From positions 1 to 64,000 of the forward strand of contig DASUOH010000040.1 of NCBI GenBank assembly GCA_036276735.1: a stretch of 64,000 bases of DNA. The letters are read 5' to 3'. Shown here in pieces: positions 15,100 to 23,891 of this stretch. The position numbers and the translations under genes were made by a program. Under the pieces are notes generated by a model. That model saw only the letters and a program-made list of their open reading frames with translations. It did no database searches and was not told the origin of the DNA. Within the stretch, counting starts at the first letter, position 1. Each line of letters starts with the position of its first letter. Source of the DNA: VRUE01 sp036276735. Lineage in GTDB: Bacteria; Actinomycetota; Thermoleophilia; Solirubrobacterales; 70-9.

Positions 15100-15989
15100 C
15101 CCGCAGTGGTTTCGTCGGCTTGGCGGGGCGACCGAACGTCGGCAAGTCGACGCTGGTCAACCGGATCGTCGGCAACCGCGTCGCGATCGTCTCGATGCGG
15201 CCACAGACCACGCGCCGCGCGATTCGCGGCATCGCAACCGACGTCGACGCGGGACGCCAGCTGGTCCTCGTCGACCTGCCCGGCGTCCAGCGCCCTCGTG
15301 ATGTCCTCACCGAGCGGATGCAGAAGCGGGTCGAGCGGGAGCTGGCCGACTCGGACGTCGCGCTGATGGTCGTCAACGGCGAGGACGGGATCGGCCCCGG
15401 TGACCGTTTCATCGCCGGCGCCCTGCTGCACGCGGGCTCCGACGCGCCGACGATCTGCGCCGTCAACAAGGCCGACCGAACCGGCCCGAACGAACTGGTC
15501 CCGGTCCTCGCCGCGGCAGCCAAGCTACCCGGTGTCGACGAGGTGTTCCCAATCAGCGCCAAGACCGGCGAGGGCGTCATGGCACTCGTCGATCGTCTTG
15601 GCGAGCTCGTTCCGGAGGGCCCGTACATGTATCCGCCCGAGGACAGCAGCGACCAGTCGAGCGAGGTCCTGCTCGCCGAGCTGATCCGCGAGCAGGTCCT
15701 CAACCGAACCCGCGACGAGATTCCCCACTCGGTGGAGGTGCAGGTGAAGGATCTGAGCCGGCGTGACGACGGACTCGTCGTCCTGGCCGCCGAGATCTGG
15801 GCCGAGACCGAGTCGCAGAAGGGCATCCTGATCGGCCGCCGCGGCGCAAAGATCGGCGAGATCGGCAGCGGGGCGCGCCGCTCCCTGGAAGCGGAGCTGG
15901 GCGCCAAGGTCCACCTCGACCTGCAGGTCCGTGTGCGTCGGCGTTGGCGGCGCGACGAGGGGCTGCTGGATCGGCTCGGCATTGAGTGA
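15096..15989 (+). CDS. era: GTPase Era, 16S rRNA-binding
   Basis: A 297-residue Era, the GTPase that helps assemble the 30S subunit by binding the 3' end of 16S rRNA. G1 is GRPNVGKST, G3 is DLPGV and G4 is NKAD. The C-terminal KH domain contains ILIGRRGAKIGEIGSGARR. It overlaps ybeY by four nucleotides. The stop codon is the edge of family A palindrome copy 2, whose left arm begins at 15988. Confidence 0.95.
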   Translation: MTRSGFVGLAGRPNVGKSTLVNRIVGNRVAIVSMRPQTTRRAIRGIATDVDAGRQLVLVDLPGVQRPRDVLTERMQKRVERELADSDVALMVVNGEDGIGPGDRFIAGALLHAGSDAPTICAVNKADRTGPNELVPVLAAAAKLPGVDEVFPISAKTGEGVMALVDRLGELVPEGPYMYPPEDSSDQSSEVLLAELIREQVLNRTRDEIPHSVEVQVKDLSRRDDGLVVLAAEIWAETESQKGILIGRRGAKIGEIGSGARRSLEAELGAKVHLDLQVRVRRRWRRDEGLLDRLGIE

Positions 15990-16080
15990 GGCAATGGGTG
16001 TGTCTCCGCCCGGACAAGTGTCGAGCTAATGAGCTCGACACTTTGAGTATCCGCCCGTTCGGAGACACACCCATTGCCTC
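15988..16080 (-). repeat. Palindromic element, family A copy 2
   Basis: A 93-bp element with perfect 21-bp arms (15988-16008 and 16060-16080) and a 51-nt core, the same architecture as copy 1. Read on the minus strand the core begins AACGGGCGGATACTCAAAGT and has the loop TCATTA; its inner stem TCGAGC/GCTCGA replaces CCGCCC/GGGCGG of copy 1. It lies between the era stop and hisIE, and includes the last two bases of the era stop codon. Confidence 0.85.
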
Positions 16081-16097
16081 CCATACGATGGGAGTCG

Positions 16098-16709
16098 ATG
16101 TTCGCTGAGCTGAAATTCGACGAGCGGGGGCTTGTGCCGTGCGTGGCTCAGGACGCCGAGAGTGGAGAGGTGCTGACGCTGGCGTACGTCAACGACGAGT
16201 CCCTGCAGTTGACGGTCGAAACCGGCGAGGTGTACTTCTTCAGCCGCTCGCGCGAACGGATCTGGCGCAAAGGCGAAGAATCGGGCTACGTGCTGCGGCT
16301 GCGCGAGCTGCGCTACGACTGCGACGGTGACGCGATCGTCGCCCTGGTCGAGCCGACCGGCCCTGCCTGCCACACCGGCGAGCGTTCCTGCTTCTACCGC
16401 GCGCTCGACGGGGATGAGCCGGCGCCGCCGGCCCATGAAGCGCTCGCCGCACTCGAGCGGACGCTGCGCAGCCGCGCCGCCGAGCGACCCGAGGGCAGCT
16501 ACACCGTGCAGCTGCTCGACGACCCGAAGCTGACGGGCGAGAAGGTCGAGGAGGAGGCCGAGGAGGTCGTCCGCGCCGCTCGCGAAGAGAGCGACGAGCG
16601 GGTCGCCGAGGAGGCGGCCGACGTCCTCTACCACCTGAGCGTCCTGCTTGCCTCCCGTCAGGTCCCGCAGTCAGCCGTGATGGAAGTGCTGAATGGCCGT
16701 CGCGGCTGA
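16098..16709 (+). CDS. hisIE: Bifunctional phosphoribosyl-AMP cyclohydrolase / phosphoribosyl-ATP pyrophosphatase
   Basis: A 203-residue fusion catalysing steps 2 and 3 of histidine synthesis. The HisI domain (about 1-105) has TLAYVNDESL, FFSRSRERIWRKGEESG and the metal-binding cysteines in RYDCDGDA and ACHTGERSCFY. The HisE domain follows with SYTVQLLDDP, KVEEEAEEVVRAA and EEAADVLYHLSVLL. TACGAT ends 8 nt before the ATG at 16098, fixing the start; an upstream in-frame ATG would translate the palindrome. It overlaps trpE by 17 nt, so a histidine gene heads the tryptophan transcript. Confidence 0.93.
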   Translation: MFAELKFDERGLVPCVAQDAESGEVLTLAYVNDESLQLTVETGEVYFFSRSRERIWRKGEESGYVLRLRELRYDCDGDAIVALVEPTGPACHTGERSCFYRALDGDEPAPPAHEALAALERTLRSRAAERPEGSYTVQLLDDPKLTGEKVEEEAEEVVRAAREESDERVAEEAADVLYHLSVLLASRQVPQSAVMEVLNGRRG

Positions 16710-18201
16710 GCCTGCACTGCGCTTGGAGCCGAGCCTGGAGGAGGCGCGGCGCCTCGCCGAGCGCGGCAACGTCGTGCCCGTGCGGGCGCGCTTCGTCGAC
16801 GACTGCGAGACGCCGGTCTCCGCCTTCCTGAAGCTGCGGGCCGGGGAGCCGGCCGGCGCGCCGTGCTTCCTGCTGGAGTCCGCCGAACAGGGTCAGGTGG
16901 GCCGCTACTCGTTCGTCGGCATCGGGCCGCGCGAGGTGCTGCGCTGGAGCGCTGGCAAGCTGAGCGGGTCCGAGAGCGGGGAGAGCGAGGCCCCCGATCC
17001 CTACGCCGCCGTCGCCGAGTACATGTCGCGCTTCCAGATTGCCCCGGTCGAGGGGCTACCGCCCTTCGCGGGTGGGGCGGTCGGCTTCTTCGGCTACGAC
17101 CTGGTGCGGACGGTCGAGCCGCTCGGCGCGCCGAACCCCGACACGCTGGGACTCCCCGACATGGCGCTGATGATCACCGACGTCCTGCTCGCCTTCGATC
17201 ACTTGCGCCACGAATTGACAGTGATGGCCTGCGCCTTTGCCGACGACGAGGGCGGCATCGACGCCGCCTACGAGCGCGCCGTCGCCGCCATCGTCGACGT
17301 GCGGGCGCGCCTGCGCAGCGCGGTGCCGGTGCCGGAGCGTCCCTCAGTCGCCGAGCCGCCGCGCTTCGTCTCAAACATGGAGCGCGAGCAGTTCGAAGCG
17401 GCGGTTGCCCGGATCGTCGAGTACGTCCACGCCGGCGACGCCTTCCAGGTCGTCCCCTCGCAGCGCTTCTCGGCGCCGGCCCCGGTCGAGGCCTTTTCGA
17501 TCTACCGCGGCCTGCGCGCGGTCAACCCGTCCCCCTACATGTACTTCCTCGAGTTCGGGGACTTCCAGATCGCCGGCGCCTCTCCGGAGCCGCTGGTCAA
17601 AGTCCACGGCAGCCGGGTCGAGACGCGTCCGATCGCCGGCACCTACCCGCGCGGCGCCAGCGAGGAGGAGGACCGGCGCCTTGCCGAGCGGCTCCCGCAT
17701 GACGTCAAGGAGCGCGCCGAGCACGTGATGCTGGTCGATCTCGGTCGCAACGACCTCGGCCGCGTTTGCGAGTACGGCAGCGTCAAGGTCGACGAGCTGA
17801 TGCAGGTCGAGACCTACTCCCACGTGCTGCACATCGTCAGCCAGGTCTCCGGGGAGCTGCGCGACGACGTCGGAGCCATGGACGTATTGCGCTCGGCCCT
17901 GCCCGCCGGCACCCTCTCGGGCGCTCCCAAGGTGCGGGCAATGCAGATCATCGACGAGCTGGAGCCGGTCAAGCGGTGCTCCTACGGCGGCGCGATCGGC
18001 TACCTCTCGTGGAGCGGGGACCTCGACACGGCGATCCACATCCGCACCGTCGTCGCCAAGGACGGCCAGATCCACGTCCAGGCGGGCGGCGGCACCGTCG
18101 CCGACGCCAAGCCGGCCTACGAGTACAACGAGTCGGTCAACAAGGCCAAGGCGGTCTTCCGCGCCGTCGAGCTGGCCTGCGAACAGCCCGACTGGGCATG
18201 A
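16693..18201 (+). CDS. trpE: Anthranilate synthase component I
   Basis: A 502-residue TrpE that converts chorismate to anthranilate with ammonia from TrpG. The N-terminal feedback domain includes CFLLESAEQGQVGRYSFVG, with the LLES motif that binds tryptophan. The chorismate domain has NPSPYMYFLEFGDFQIAGASPE, TRPIAGTYPRG, LVDLGRNDLGRV and PAGTLSGAPKVRAM. It overlaps hisIE and, by its stop, trpG (ATGA). The LLES motif argues for conventional allosteric inhibition. Confidence 0.96.
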   Translation: MAVAAEPALRLEPSLEEARRLAERGNVVPVRARFVDDCETPVSAFLKLRAGEPAGAPCFLLESAEQGQVGRYSFVGIGPREVLRWSAGKLSGSESGESEAPDPYAAVAEYMSRFQIAPVEGLPPFAGGAVGFFGYDLVRTVEPLGAPNPDTLGLPDMALMITDVLLAFDHLRHELTVMACAFADDEGGIDAAYERAVAAIVDVRARLRSAVPVPERPSVAEPPRFVSNMEREQFEAAVARIVEYVHAGDAFQVVPSQRFSAPAPVEAFSIYRGLRAVNPSPYMYFLEFGDFQIAGASPEPLVKVHGSRVETRPIAGTYPRGASEEEDRRLAERLPHDVKERAEHVMLVDLGRNDLGRVCEYGSVKVDELMQVETYSHVLHIVSQVSGELRDDVGAMDVLRSALPAGTLSGAPKVRAMQIIDELEPVKRCSYGGAIGYLSWSGDLDTAIHIRTVVAKDGQIHVQAGGGTVADAKPAYEYNESVNKAKAVFRAVELACEQPDWA

Positions 18202-18824
18202 TCGGTGACGACATGCGCGTTTTGGTGATCGACAACTACGACAGCTTCGCCTACAACCTCGTCCAGTACCTGGGCGAGCTGGGGGCCGAGGTCGAGGTCG
18301 TCCGCAACGACAAGGCGACGGTCGAGGAACTGCGGGAGCGCGAGCCCGACCGCCTGGTCGTCTCGCCAGGGCCGTGCACGCCGGCCCAGGCGGGAATCTC
18401 GACCGAGGCCGTCCGCGCCTTCGCCGAGGCCGGCACGCCGGTGCTCGGCGTCTGCCTCGGGCACCAGGCGCTGGTCGAGGCGTTCGGCGGCCGCACCGTG
18501 CAGGGCGAGCCGATCCACGGCAAGGAGGCCGAGGTCGAGCACGACGGCCGCACGATCTTCGCCGGGCTGCCGAGCCCGATGGTCGCCGGCCGCTACCACT
18601 CGTTGGTCGCCGACACGGACCTGCCCGAAGAGCTCGAAGTCAGCTCCCGCTTCGGCGAGGTGATCATGGGTGCCCGCCATCGCGAGCTGCCGGCCGAGGG
18701 CGTCCAGTTCCACCCCGAGTCGGTCCTCACCCCGCAGGGCAAACACCTGCTGGCGAACTTTTTAGGGATGCGTTCGCCCTTTGTCGCGGATAGCGCGACA
18801 AAGGGCGAACGCAGCGAGCGATGA
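18198..18824 (+). CDS. trpG: Anthranilate synthase component II, glutamine amidotransferase
   Basis: A 208-residue class I glutamine amidotransferase supplying ammonia to TrpE. The Cys nucleophile is in GVCLGHQALVEAFGG, the His-Glu pair in GVQFHPESVLTPQG, and the N-terminal MRVLVIDNYDSFAYNLVQYL is typical. ATG 18198 overlaps the trpE stop; ATG 18213 is the alternative start. The last 16 residues (MRSPFVADSATKGERSER) are encoded mostly by palindromic element G2, which extends the protein beyond the usual end FLG and supplies the region up to the stop. It overlaps trpD by four nucleotides. Confidence 0.95.
   Translation: MIGDDMRVLVIDNYDSFAYNLVQYLGELGAEVEVVRNDKATVEELREREPDRLVVSPGPCTPAQAGISTEAVRAFAEAGTPVLGVCLGHQALVEAFGGRTVQGEPIHGKEAEVEHDGRTIFAGLPSPMVAGRYHSLVADTDLPEELEVSSRFGEVIMGARHRELPAEGVQFHPESVLTPQGKHLLANFLGMRSPFVADSATKGERSER
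18769..18813 (+). repeat. Palindromic element, family G copy 2 (inside trpG)
   Basis: Perfect 20-bp arms (18769-18788 and 18794-18813) around the 5-nt loop GATAG. The arm TGCGTTCGCCCTTTGTCGCG is nearly that of copy 1 at 4585. It encodes the extra C-terminal tail of TrpG. Confidence 0.8.
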
Positions 18825-19864
18825 GCCCGAACGACATAGTCACCAGGGCGATAGACGCGGTTTGCGCAGGGGACCACCTGACCGCCGACCACGCCGCCAC
18901 GGTGCTCGCCGAGATCATGGAGGGCCGCTCGGGTGAGGTCCAGACCGCCGCCTTCCTGATCGCGCTGCGCGCCAAGGGCGAGACGGTCCCGGAGCTGGTC
19001 GGGCTGGCCCGGACGATGCGCGCCCTCGCGACGCCGGTCACGACCAGTCGCAGCGACCTCGTCGACACCGCCGGCACCGGCGGGGGCCCGTCGACCTTCA
19101 ACGTCTCGACCACCGCCGCGCTGGTCGCCGCGGCGGCCGGCTGCGCCGTCGCCAAGCACGGCAATCGCTCCAACACCAGCCGCTGCGGCTCCGCTGACCT
19201 GCTGGAGGCGCTCGGCGTCAACATCGAGTTGAGCCCCGAGCAGGTCGGGCGCTGCATAGAGGAGGTTGGCTTCGGCTTCATGTTCGCGCCGCGCCACCAT
19301 GCCGCGATGGCGCACGTCGTCCCGGTCCGCAAAGAGCTCGGTGTGCGGACGATCTTCAACTTCCTCGGCCCGCTCACCAACCCGGCCGGCGCCCAGCGCC
19401 AGCTGCTCGGCGTCTCCGACCGCCACTACCAGGAGACGATCGCCGAGGCGCTGGTCGGGCTCGGCAGCGTGCGGGCGCTCGTGGTCAGTGCCGAGGACGG
19501 CGTCGACGAGCTCTCGGTCTCATCGCGCACCCGGGTGATCGAGGTGGCCGACGGCGGCACTAAGGAGTGGTTCGTCGAGCCGGGCGAGCTGGGCCTGGCC
19601 GAGGCCGACCTGGAGGAGGTCGCCGGTGGCAGCCCGGAGGAGAACGCCGCCGCCTCGCGCGCCGTCCTCGAGGGCGAGCACGGCCCGCGGCGCGACCTGG
19701 TGCTGCTCAACGCCGGCGCCGCGATCTACGTCGGCGGCCGCGCCGAAAGTCTCGCCGAGGGAGTGGAGGCGGCGAGCGCGGCAGTCGACAGCGGCGCGAC
19801 CCGCGAGCTGCTCGACCGGCTCGTTGCGACCACCGCCAACCTCGCCGACGGCGCGAGTGTCTAG
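18821..19864 (+). CDS. trpD: Anthranilate phosphoribosyltransferase
   Basis: A 347-residue TrpD that transfers phosphoribose from PRPP to anthranilate. The PRPP site GTGGGPSTFNVST, the KHGNRSNTSRCGSADLLEALG segment and NPAGAQRQLLGV are characteristic. It overlaps trpG (ATGA), continuing the tightly coupled E-G-D block. The length and the motifs are normal. Confidence 0.96.
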   Translation: MSPNDIVTRAIDAVCAGDHLTADHAATVLAEIMEGRSGEVQTAAFLIALRAKGETVPELVGLARTMRALATPVTTSRSDLVDTAGTGGGPSTFNVSTTAALVAAAAGCAVAKHGNRSNTSRCGSADLLEALGVNIELSPEQVGRCIEEVGFGFMFAPRHHAAMAHVVPVRKELGVRTIFNFLGPLTNPAGAQRQLLGVSDRHYQETIAEALVGLGSVRALVVSAEDGVDELSVSSRTRVIEVADGGTKEWFVEPGELGLAEADLEEVAGGSPEENAAASRAVLEGEHGPRRDLVLLNAGAAIYVGGRAESLAEGVEAASAAVDSGATRELLDRLVATTANLADGASV

Positions 19865-19885
19865 GCTTTGCGCCCTCAAGTGGGA

Positions 19886-20686
19886 ATGATCGAGCAGCTA
19901 ATCGGCGCTGCGCGCGAAGGGGTGGAGGAGCGCCGCGCCCAGGCTTCGCAGGCCGACTTGGAATCGCGGCTACCCGAGCGTGGTCGCGATCGCCCGTTCA
20001 AGGAGGCGCTCGTCCGTCCCGGCCTATCGGTGATCGCCGAGTTCAAGCGCCGCTCGCCGAGCGCCGGTCAGATCGCCGCGAGCGCCACCGTCGCCGAGCA
20101 GGTCGCCGCCTACGAGCGGGGCGGCGCCGCGGCTCTTTCGGTCCTCACCGACACCGCCCATTTCGGCGGCTCACTCGACGACCTCCGCGAGGCGCGCGAG
20201 GCGTGCGGCCTGCCGATCCTCCGCAAGGACTTCATCGTCGACCCCTACCAGCTCTACGAGGCGGCGATCTGGGGTGCCGACGCGGTGCTGTTGATCATGC
20301 GCGCCCTCGACGACCGCGAGCTGCAAGGCCTCTACGAGGAGGCGGGTCGCCTCGACCTCGACTGCCTGGTCGAGGTCCACGACGCCGAGGAGCTCGAGCG
20401 GGCGCTGCGGCTCGACGTCGACGTGATCGGGATCAACAACCGCAACCTCGACCAGGGCACTGTCGACGTCGCGACCACCTTCGAGCTGATGCCCGACGTG
20501 CCGGCTGGAAAGACGGTCGTGGCAGAGAGCGGCATCTCGACCCGCGAGGCGATGGACGAGCTGGAGCGGGTCGGTGTCGACGCCGTCCTGATCGGCGAGG
20601 CGCTGATGAGCGCCGCCGACCCCGAGGCGATGGCACGTGAGCTGAGCGGCGACGAGGGCGAGACGCGCGAGCACAACCTGCCCTGA
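19886..20686 (+). CDS. trpC: Indole-3-glycerol phosphate synthase
   Basis: A 266-residue TIM-barrel enzyme that closes the indole ring in tryptophan synthesis. Key segments are SVIAEFKRRSPSAG (catalytic Lys), PILRKDFIVDPYQLYEA, GINNRNLDQGTVD and AESGISTREAMDEL. The ATG at 19886 gives the family N-terminus MIEQLIGAAREGVEERR; a TTG at 19868 is less likely. The gap of about 20 nt after trpD contains TAGGCT, a possible internal promoter. Confidence 0.95.
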   Translation: MIEQLIGAAREGVEERRAQASQADLESRLPERGRDRPFKEALVRPGLSVIAEFKRRSPSAGQIAASATVAEQVAAYERGGAAALSVLTDTAHFGGSLDDLREAREACGLPILRKDFIVDPYQLYEAAIWGADAVLLIMRALDDRELQGLYEEAGRLDLDCLVEVHDAEELERALRLDVDVIGINNRNLDQGTVDVATTFELMPDVPAGKTVVAESGISTREAMDELERVGVDAVLIGEALMSAADPEAMARELSGDEGETREHNLP

Positions 20687-20741
20687 CGCCGCTCCAGATT
20701 TTTAGGCTGGCTTAGGACAGGGCCGCCATGATCCACGACCG

Positions 20742-21971
20742 ATGAAGCGCGTCCAACAGAGCTCTTTCCTCTCCGCGATCGTTGGCGGTGTGATCGTCGG
20801 CGCCGTCTTCACGCTGGCGATCGCCGCTGGCTGGATCGAGGGGGAGGACGGCTCGACGACCACGGTGGCGGCGCCGGCCGCAGCGCCGATCGCCATCCGC
20901 GACGGCGATGACGACACCAATCTCATCAACGAGATCTACCGCCGTGCCGGCGACGGCGTCGCCTCGATCAAATCGGAGCTGGGCGCCGGGGCCGGTCCGA
21001 GCGTCCCTCCGTTCGGCGAACCGCAACCGGAAGGCGAAGGGGCGGCGACCGGCTCCGGCTTCCTGATCGACCGCGGCGGGCACGTGATCACCAACAGCCA
21101 TGTGGTCGAGGGCGCCAAACGCGTCGAGGTGACGCTGGGCTCCTCGCAGGAGGCCTACGAGGCGGAGATCGTCGGCACCGACCCGGCCACCGACGTCGCC
21201 CTGCTGGAGATCGACGCGCCGGCCGACCAGCTTCAGCCGCTCGCGCTCGGTGACTCCGCGCATCTGCAGGTGGGCGAGCCGGTGGTCGCGATCGGCAACC
21301 CGTTCGGCCTCGAACGGACCGTGACCGCCGGCATCGTCTCGGCGCTGCAACGACAGATCCAGGCGCCCAACGGCTTCTCGATCTCCCACGTCGTACAAAC
21401 GGACGCCCCGATCAACCCCGGCAACTCGGGCGGACCCCTGATCGACTCTTCGGGCCGGGTGATCGGCATCAACACCCAGATCCAGACCGGCGGCAGCCAG
21501 GGCAACGTCGGGATCGGCTTCGCGGTGCCGATCGACACGGCCCGTGAGGTCGTCGAGCAGCTCAAACGGACCGGCGAGGTGCGGCACGCCTACCTCGGGG
21601 TCAGCGGCGGCACGATCACTCCCGATCTCGCCGAGGCGCTGAAGCTTCCGGTCGACCAGGGCGCCCTGATCGACGAAGTCGTCGAGGGCGGCCCAGCGGA
21701 CGAGGCGGGGATCGAGGGCGGCGACACCTCGGCCACGATCGAAGGGGCCACGATCCAGGTTGGCGGCGACATCGTCACCGAGATCGACGGCAAGCCGGTC
21801 AGCGATATGGAAGACGTGATCGACGCCGTCAACTCCGCCTCGCCCGGCGACGAGCTGAAGCTGACCGTCCGCCGGGGCGACGCGACCAAAGAGGTCACCG
21901 TCGAGCTCGGCGTGCGGCCGGAGGAGGCAGAGGACTCGCAGTCGGGGCCGGTCGGACCGCCAGCGCGCTAG
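20742..21971 (+). CDS. Membrane-anchored HtrA/DegP-like serine protease
   Basis: A 409-residue S1C protease. An N-terminal membrane anchor (about residues 10-29) places the rest outside the membrane. The catalytic triad is visible as His120 (NSHVVEGA), Asp151 (ATDVALLEI) and Ser229 (GNSGGPLIDSSG). A C-terminal PDZ domain follows (AYLGVSGGTITPD, then GDIVTEIDGKPVSDMEDVI). Such proteases degrade or refold misfolded envelope proteins. It interrupts the trp cluster between trpC and trpF, reading in the same direction; no link to tryptophan is known, so it probably uses its own promoter. Confidence 0.92.
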   Translation: MKRVQQSSFLSAIVGGVIVGAVFTLAIAAGWIEGEDGSTTTVAAPAAAPIAIRDGDDDTNLINEIYRRAGDGVASIKSELGAGAGPSVPPFGEPQPEGEGAATGSGFLIDRGGHVITNSHVVEGAKRVEVTLGSSQEAYEAEIVGTDPATDVALLEIDAPADQLQPLALGDSAHLQVGEPVVAIGNPFGLERTVTAGIVSALQRQIQAPNGFSISHVVQTDAPINPGNSGGPLIDSSGRVIGINTQIQTGGSQGNVGIGFAVPIDTAREVVEQLKRTGEVRHAYLGVSGGTITPDLAEALKLPVDQGALIDEVVEGGPADEAGIEGGDTSATIEGATIQVGGDIVTEIDGKPVSDMEDVIDAVNSASPGDELKLTVRRGDATKEVTVELGVRPEEAEDSQSGPVGPPAR

Positions 21972-22056
21972 GCGGGCGGGTCCTGTCGCGGGGCGGGGGC
22001 TCCTCGTCCTTGCAAGCTGCGGGCGAGGACCCCCGTCCCCACGCCACCCGCCCGAG
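21971..22056 (+). repeat. Palindromic element, family B copy 1
   Basis: Ends GCGGGTCCTGTCGCGG (21976-21991) and GCCACCCGC (22043-22051) match the other family B copies. A middle stem of about 20 bp pairs GGGGCGGGGG and TCCTCG with CGAGGA and CCCCCGTCCCC, around the core TCCTTGCAAGCTGCGGG. It lies in the 112-bp gap between htrA and trpF and could terminate htrA transcription. Confidence 0.72.
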
Positions 22057-22083
22057 CATTCGCGCTTTCGTACCCTGGAACCC

Positions 22084-22719
22084 ATGCGCGTGAAGATTTG
22101 TGGGATTACGAACCTGGACGACGCGGCCGAGGCGGTGCGGCTCGGCGCCTGGGCGATCGGGCTCATCCACACGCTCGAGAGCCCGCGCTCGATCGAGCCG
22201 GCCGAAGCGGCGCGGATCGCCGCTGCGTTTCGGCGCAAGTGCGAGGTCGTCGGCGTCTTCGTGAACCCCGAGCTCGACGAGGTTGCGATGGCGGTCGAGG
22301 ACGAGGGGCTGACGATGGTTCAGCTGAACGGCGAAGAGGGTCCCAGCTTCTGCGCCGAGGTGAAGCGCCGTACCGGGGTCAAGGTCGCCAAGGCGGTCCA
22401 CGTCGCCAGCGCCGCCGAGATTCAAGCCGCCGAGGCGTTCCGGACCGATTTCCACCTCTTCGACCGGCGCAGCGGCAAGCTCTGGGGAGGCACCGGCGAG
22501 AGCTTCGACTGGGGCCTGCTGCGCGAGCGCCGCTCCCAGGTCCCGGCGATCGTCGCCGGCGGCCTGCGGCCCGACAACGTCGCCGAGGCGATCGCGGTCA
22601 CCCATCCCTATGCGGTGGACGTCGCCAGCGGCGTCGAGTCCGAGCCCGGTCGCAAGGACCACGCGACGATGCAGGCCTTCTTCGAGGCGGCCAAGGGCGC
22701 TAGCGTCCCCGCCAAGTGA
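22084..22719 (+). CDS. trpF: Phosphoribosylanthranilate isomerase
   Basis: A 211-residue TIM-barrel isomerase for the third step of tryptophan synthesis. MRVKICGITNLDDA carries the catalytic Cys, VQLNGEEG is the second signature, and the phosphate-binding end reads GGLRPDNVAEAI and DVASGVESEPGRKD. TACCCT ends 7 nt before the ATG, so trpF-B-A probably has its own leaderless promoter after the htrA interruption. It overlaps trpB by four nucleotides. Confidence 0.95.
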   Translation: MRVKICGITNLDDAAEAVRLGAWAIGLIHTLESPRSIEPAEAARIAAAFRRKCEVVGVFVNPELDEVAMAVEDEGLTMVQLNGEEGPSFCAEVKRRTGVKVAKAVHVASAAEIQAAEAFRTDFHLFDRRSGKLWGGTGESFDWGLLRERRSQVPAIVAGGLRPDNVAEAIAVTHPYAVDVASGVESEPGRKDHATMQAFFEAAKGASVPAK

Positions 22720-23891
22720 GCGCGGTCGAGCAGAGATTTGGGCCGTACGGCGGCCGCTACGTCCCCGAGACGCTGATCGGCGCGCTCGACGAGCTGACCG
22801 CCGCCTGGGCCGAGGCGCGCGAGGACCAGGGATTCGGCGCGCAGCTGCAAGCGCTGCAACGCGACTTCATCGGGCGGCCGACGCCGCTGTACCTCGCGGA
22901 GCGCCTCTCGGAGCGGGCCGGGCGCCGCGTCTACCTGAAGCGCGAGGACCTCGCCCACACCGGCTCGCACAAGATCAACAACGCGCTCGGCCAGGCGCTG
23001 CTCACGAAGCGGATGGGCAAGCCGCGGGTGATCGCCGAGACCGGCGCCGGTCAGCACGGCGTCGCGATCGCCACCGCCTGCGCCCTGCTCGACCTCGAGT
23101 GCGTCGTGTACATGGGCAGCGAGGACATCCGTCGCCAGGCGCCCAACGTCGAGCGGATGAAGCTGCTCGGCGCCGAGGTCGCGCCGGTCGAGGCTGGCGC
23201 CCGGACGCTCAAGGAGGCGGTCAGCGCCGCGATTCGCGACTGGGTCGCCAACGTCGAGACGACCCACTACGCGATCGGCTCGGCCGTCGGCCCGGCGCCT
23301 TTCCCGGCGCTCGTCCGCGACCTGCAGCGCGTGATCGGCGAGGAGGCGCGCGGGCAGGCGCTGGCTGCCGAGGGCGCCCTGCCGGCTCGGGTGCTCGCCT
23401 GCGTCGGCGGCGGCTCGAACTCGATCGGCATCTTCACCCCCTTCGTCGACGACGCCGGCGTCGAGCTGATCGGCGTCGAGGCGGCGGGGGAGGGGCTCGA
23501 CAGCGGTCGCCACGGCGCCTCGCTGGGGGCCGGCACCACCGGCGTCCTGCACGGCTCGCTCTCCTCGATCATCGCCGACGCCGAAGGCCAGATCCTCGAG
23601 GCCCACTCGGTCTCGGCCGGGCTGGACTACCCCGGCGTCGGCCCGGAGCACGCCTACCTGCGCGACACCGGCCGGGCGACCTATGTGTCGGTCACGGATA
23701 ACCAGGCGCTTTCAGCTTTCAAGGAGCTCTCGAAGCTGGAGGGCATCATCCCGGCCCTGGAGTCATCCCACGCGATCGCCTGGCTGCTCGACAAGGGCGG
23801 CGGTGACGGCTTCGACATCCTCTGCTTGAGCGGCCGGGGGGACAAGGATCTGGCTGAGGTGGTCGAGCGGACGGGGGAGCCCGGGGTATGA
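22716..23891 (+). CDS. trpB: Tryptophan synthase beta subunit
   Basis: A 391-residue PLP enzyme joining indole and serine. The PLP lysine is in HTGSHKINNALGQ, the start FGPYGGRYVPETL is typical, and GGGSNSIGIFTPFV binds the cofactor phosphate. GTG 22716 overlaps trpF; the stop overlaps the trpA ATG (ATGA). The length is normal for the TrpB1 type. Confidence 0.96.
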   Translation: MSAVEQRFGPYGGRYVPETLIGALDELTAAWAEAREDQGFGAQLQALQRDFIGRPTPLYLAERLSERAGRRVYLKREDLAHTGSHKINNALGQALLTKRMGKPRVIAETGAGQHGVAIATACALLDLECVVYMGSEDIRRQAPNVERMKLLGAEVAPVEAGARTLKEAVSAAIRDWVANVETTHYAIGSAVGPAPFPALVRDLQRVIGEEARGQALAAEGALPARVLACVGGGSNSIGIFTPFVDDAGVELIGVEAAGEGLDSGRHGASLGAGTTGVLHGSLSSIIADAEGQILEAHSVSAGLDYPGVGPEHAYLRDTGRATYVSVTDNQALSAFKELSKLEGIIPALESSHAIAWLLDKGGGDGFDILCLSGRGDKDLAEVVERTGEPGV

